This document shows positions 62,973 through 64,000 of a DNA stretch of 64,000 nt, piece by piece. Numbering within the stretch: the stretch's first letter is position 1; every line of letters starts with the position of its first letter. This DNA comes from Calothrix sp. PCC 7716 (GTDB lineage Bacteria; Cyanobacteriota; Cyanobacteriia; Cyanobacteriales; Nostocaceae). The notes beneath the pieces are model-generated. The model saw only the letters and a list, made by a program, of their open reading frames with translations. It made no database searches and was not told the origin of the DNA. The stretch spans positions 3,534,001 through 3,598,000 of the forward strand of contig NZ_AP025018.1 of the NCBI RefSeq assembly GCF_019977735.1. The letters are read 5' to 3'. The position numbers and the translations under genes are program-made.

Positions 62973-63038
62973 AAGAAACCGGGTCTCTACCCGAATTGTT
63001 TTTTACTACAATATCAATAAAGAAACCCGGTTTCGCTG
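62971..63038. repeat. AGAAACCGGGT / AAACCCGGTTTC inverted repeat pair
   Basis: AAGAAACCGGGTCTCTACCCG and AGAAACCCGGTTTCG lie 50 bases apart between the alcohol dehydrogenase start and the zinc-ribbon gene stop. Same family as at 16005-16080 and 20183-20252. Confidence 0.65.
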
Positions 63039-63218
63039 CTATGATTGCGAAACAACTCCAAGAATTCTAGATTCTCCTCCTGTGGGCGCGCGATTAACTG
63101 TTAGTAAAGAAACTTCTTGGCGACAAGATTGACATAACCAGTAAACTTTACCGTGGCGAACGTGACGCAACAGCATGGAACTACCGCAACAGGGGCAACT
63201 GTTAGCTCTCATACTCAT
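63039..63218 (-). CDS. 59-residue zinc-ribbon protein
   Basis: ATG at 63218, with AAAAGGAGAACA upstream, opens MSMRANSCPCCGSSMLLRHV and then RHGKVYWLCQSCRQEVSLLT, ending ILGVVSQS at a TAG (63039-63041). The two C-x2-C knuckles (CPCC, CQSC) around an aromatic strand are a zinc ribbon. A good ribosome-binding site and conserved-looking pattern make it a real gene although it is short. Function unknown. Confidence 0.72.
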   Translation of the reverse strand: MSMRANSCPCCGSSMLLRHVRHGKVYWLCQSCRQEVSLLTVNRAPTGGESRILGVVSQS

Positions 63219-63291
63219 ACTATTGTTCTCCTTTTAAATTATTTAACGTTGTTGATTTGTTCTTGATTAAGGGCCATGCACGCCCAACTGA

Positions 63292-64000
63292 TTAAAATTT
63301 GATTTTGGCTGCGTGGATACGTCCGTTCTGATTAATGCGAGTTTGAATGATTTTTTCATACACTTGCTCGTATCCATCAACCATGCGAGTCACGCTAAAG
63401 TTTTTTTCTACATGTTTGCGACAGTCATGACGGCTAAGTTGCAGCGCTACAGGAACCATTGCGGCCATTTCCTCATAACTAGTACAAACCATTCCAGTCA
63501 CTCCGTGGGCAATAACCTCTGGTACGGCGCCCATATTCATTGCAATCACTGGCGTACCAGTTGCCATTGATTCAATCATTACCAGACCAAAAGGTTCTCG
63601 CCAGGTAATTGGAAATAGTGCGAGTGCAGCATTACCTAAAAGTTCAACCTTTTGGGCATTACTAACTTCTCCTAAAAACTCGATATGCTCACCATCGATA
63701 TGTGGAGCTATTTCGCGTTCAAAGAATTCTGCGTCTACTACATCCACTTTTCCAGCCATTTTTAGGCGCCATCCAGTCGCACGCGCAATGTTAATTGCAT
63801 GTTGCGGGCCTTTTTCGGGTGAAAAGCGTCCTAAGAATGCTAAGTAAGGCTTAGTTCCCTGTTGTTGAGCAATAAATGGATAGTCTTCTAGGTTAATACC
63901 GTTGTAAACTGTATCAACGTAATTAAGGTCTATTTGACGTTGAGTGTTGCTAATGCTAACAAATGGTTGCTTTTTATGATGGGTGTAAACGTTGATATTT
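63292..64000 (-). CDS. Glycosyltransferase family 4 protein (5' end outside window)
   Basis: The frame is open from the window end to 63292, so at least 235 C-terminal residues are present. It has YNGINLEDYPF, the donor-domain start YLAFLGRFSPEKGPQHAIN, LKMAGKVDVVD, the E-x7-E motif EPFGLVMIE and ATGTPVIAMNMGAVPEVI, typical of GT-B family 4 retaining transferases. The first ATG inside the frame (63759) is internal to the domain and is not the start. Sugar and acceptor unknown. Confidence 0.88.
   Translation of the reverse strand, partial: NINVYTHHKKQPFVSISNTQRQIDLNYVDTVYNGINLEDYPFIAQQQGTKPYLAFLGRFSPEKGPQHAINIARATGWRLKMAGKVDVVDAEFFEREIAPHIDGEHIEFLGEVSNAQKVELLGNAALALFPITWREPFGLVMIESMATGTPVIAMNMGAVPEVIAHGVTGMVCTSYEEMAAMVPVALQLSRHDCRKHVEKNFSVTRMVDGYEQVYEKIIQTRINQNGRIHAAKIKF

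Overview
The window looks like chromosome from a filamentous (Nostocales-type) cyanobacterium. It carries cyanobacterial-style thiE with a long N-terminal extension, ferredoxin-dependent sulfite reductase, the phylloquinone genes menB and menD, tandem PspA/Vipp1 genes, hypA/hypB/hypE and many cyanobacteria-only conserved proteins. The base composition is AT-rich. Intergenic DNA is full of the heptamer tandem repeats and hyphenated palindromes typical of Nostocales. Three composition signals stand out by eye: the palindrome GGCGCC occurs about 115 times (roughly 3-4 expected), the usual cyanobacterial palindrome HIP1 (GCGATCGC) is not seen at all, and GATC is almost absent (about 10 sites where about 200 are expected).

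Layout. 1-6 kb: 5' part of a secreted DUF1565 beta-helix protein, thiE-thiS, a frameshifted small gene, a 33-residue membrane peptide gene with its own terminator, and two tandem PD-(D/E)XK-like paralogues. 6-11.5 kb: smc, a PRC-barrel gene and a truncated HTH/ImmA-IrrE-type gene. 11.7-20.9 kb: a ten-gene minus-strand operon with three Rieske oxygenases, a 2Fe-2S ferredoxin, an AurF-like diiron protein, a second ferritin-like diiron protein, a membrane fatty-acid-hydroxylase/sterol-desaturase protein, two acyltransferase-like proteins and a GH3-type acyl amido synthetase. It has no PKS or NRPS and matches no pathway I can name; it is the best candidate here for an undescribed system.

21-35 kb: housekeeping genes and cyanobacterial conserved genes (rsmE, lipase, VOC protein, GlcNAc-kinase-like, tRNA-Arg(UCU), cutA, ADP-ribosylglycohydrolase, sir, GNAT). 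35.5-46.3 kb: hypB and hypA are separated from hypE by about 7 kb of accessory DNA. That DNA holds an XRE/coiled-coil pair, a GNAT gene killed by one in-frame TAA, a nucleotidyltransferase/HTH pair overlapping by ATGA, a MoxR ATPase/VWA-metallopeptidase pair and a duplicated scrap of the VWA gene. A response regulator-PAS-GGDEF gene sits directly upstream of hypE.

46.8-64 kb: folB, menD, a LOG-type gene, a methyltransferase, a decayed IscB (RNA-guided nuclease) locus with a candidate omega/HEARO RNA upstream, a 62-bp triple repeat, a GGTAC-rich patch, menB, DUF721/DciA-like, an SPOR-like membrane protein, pspA-vipp1, a J-domain protein, a zinc alcohol dehydrogenase, an overlooked 59-residue zinc-ribbon gene and a glycosyltransferase cut by the window end. 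A recurring theme is that dispersed repeats have entered genes: they supply stop codons and C-terminal tails to at least eight genes, and heptamer-type repeats lie inside the smc and menD reading frames.
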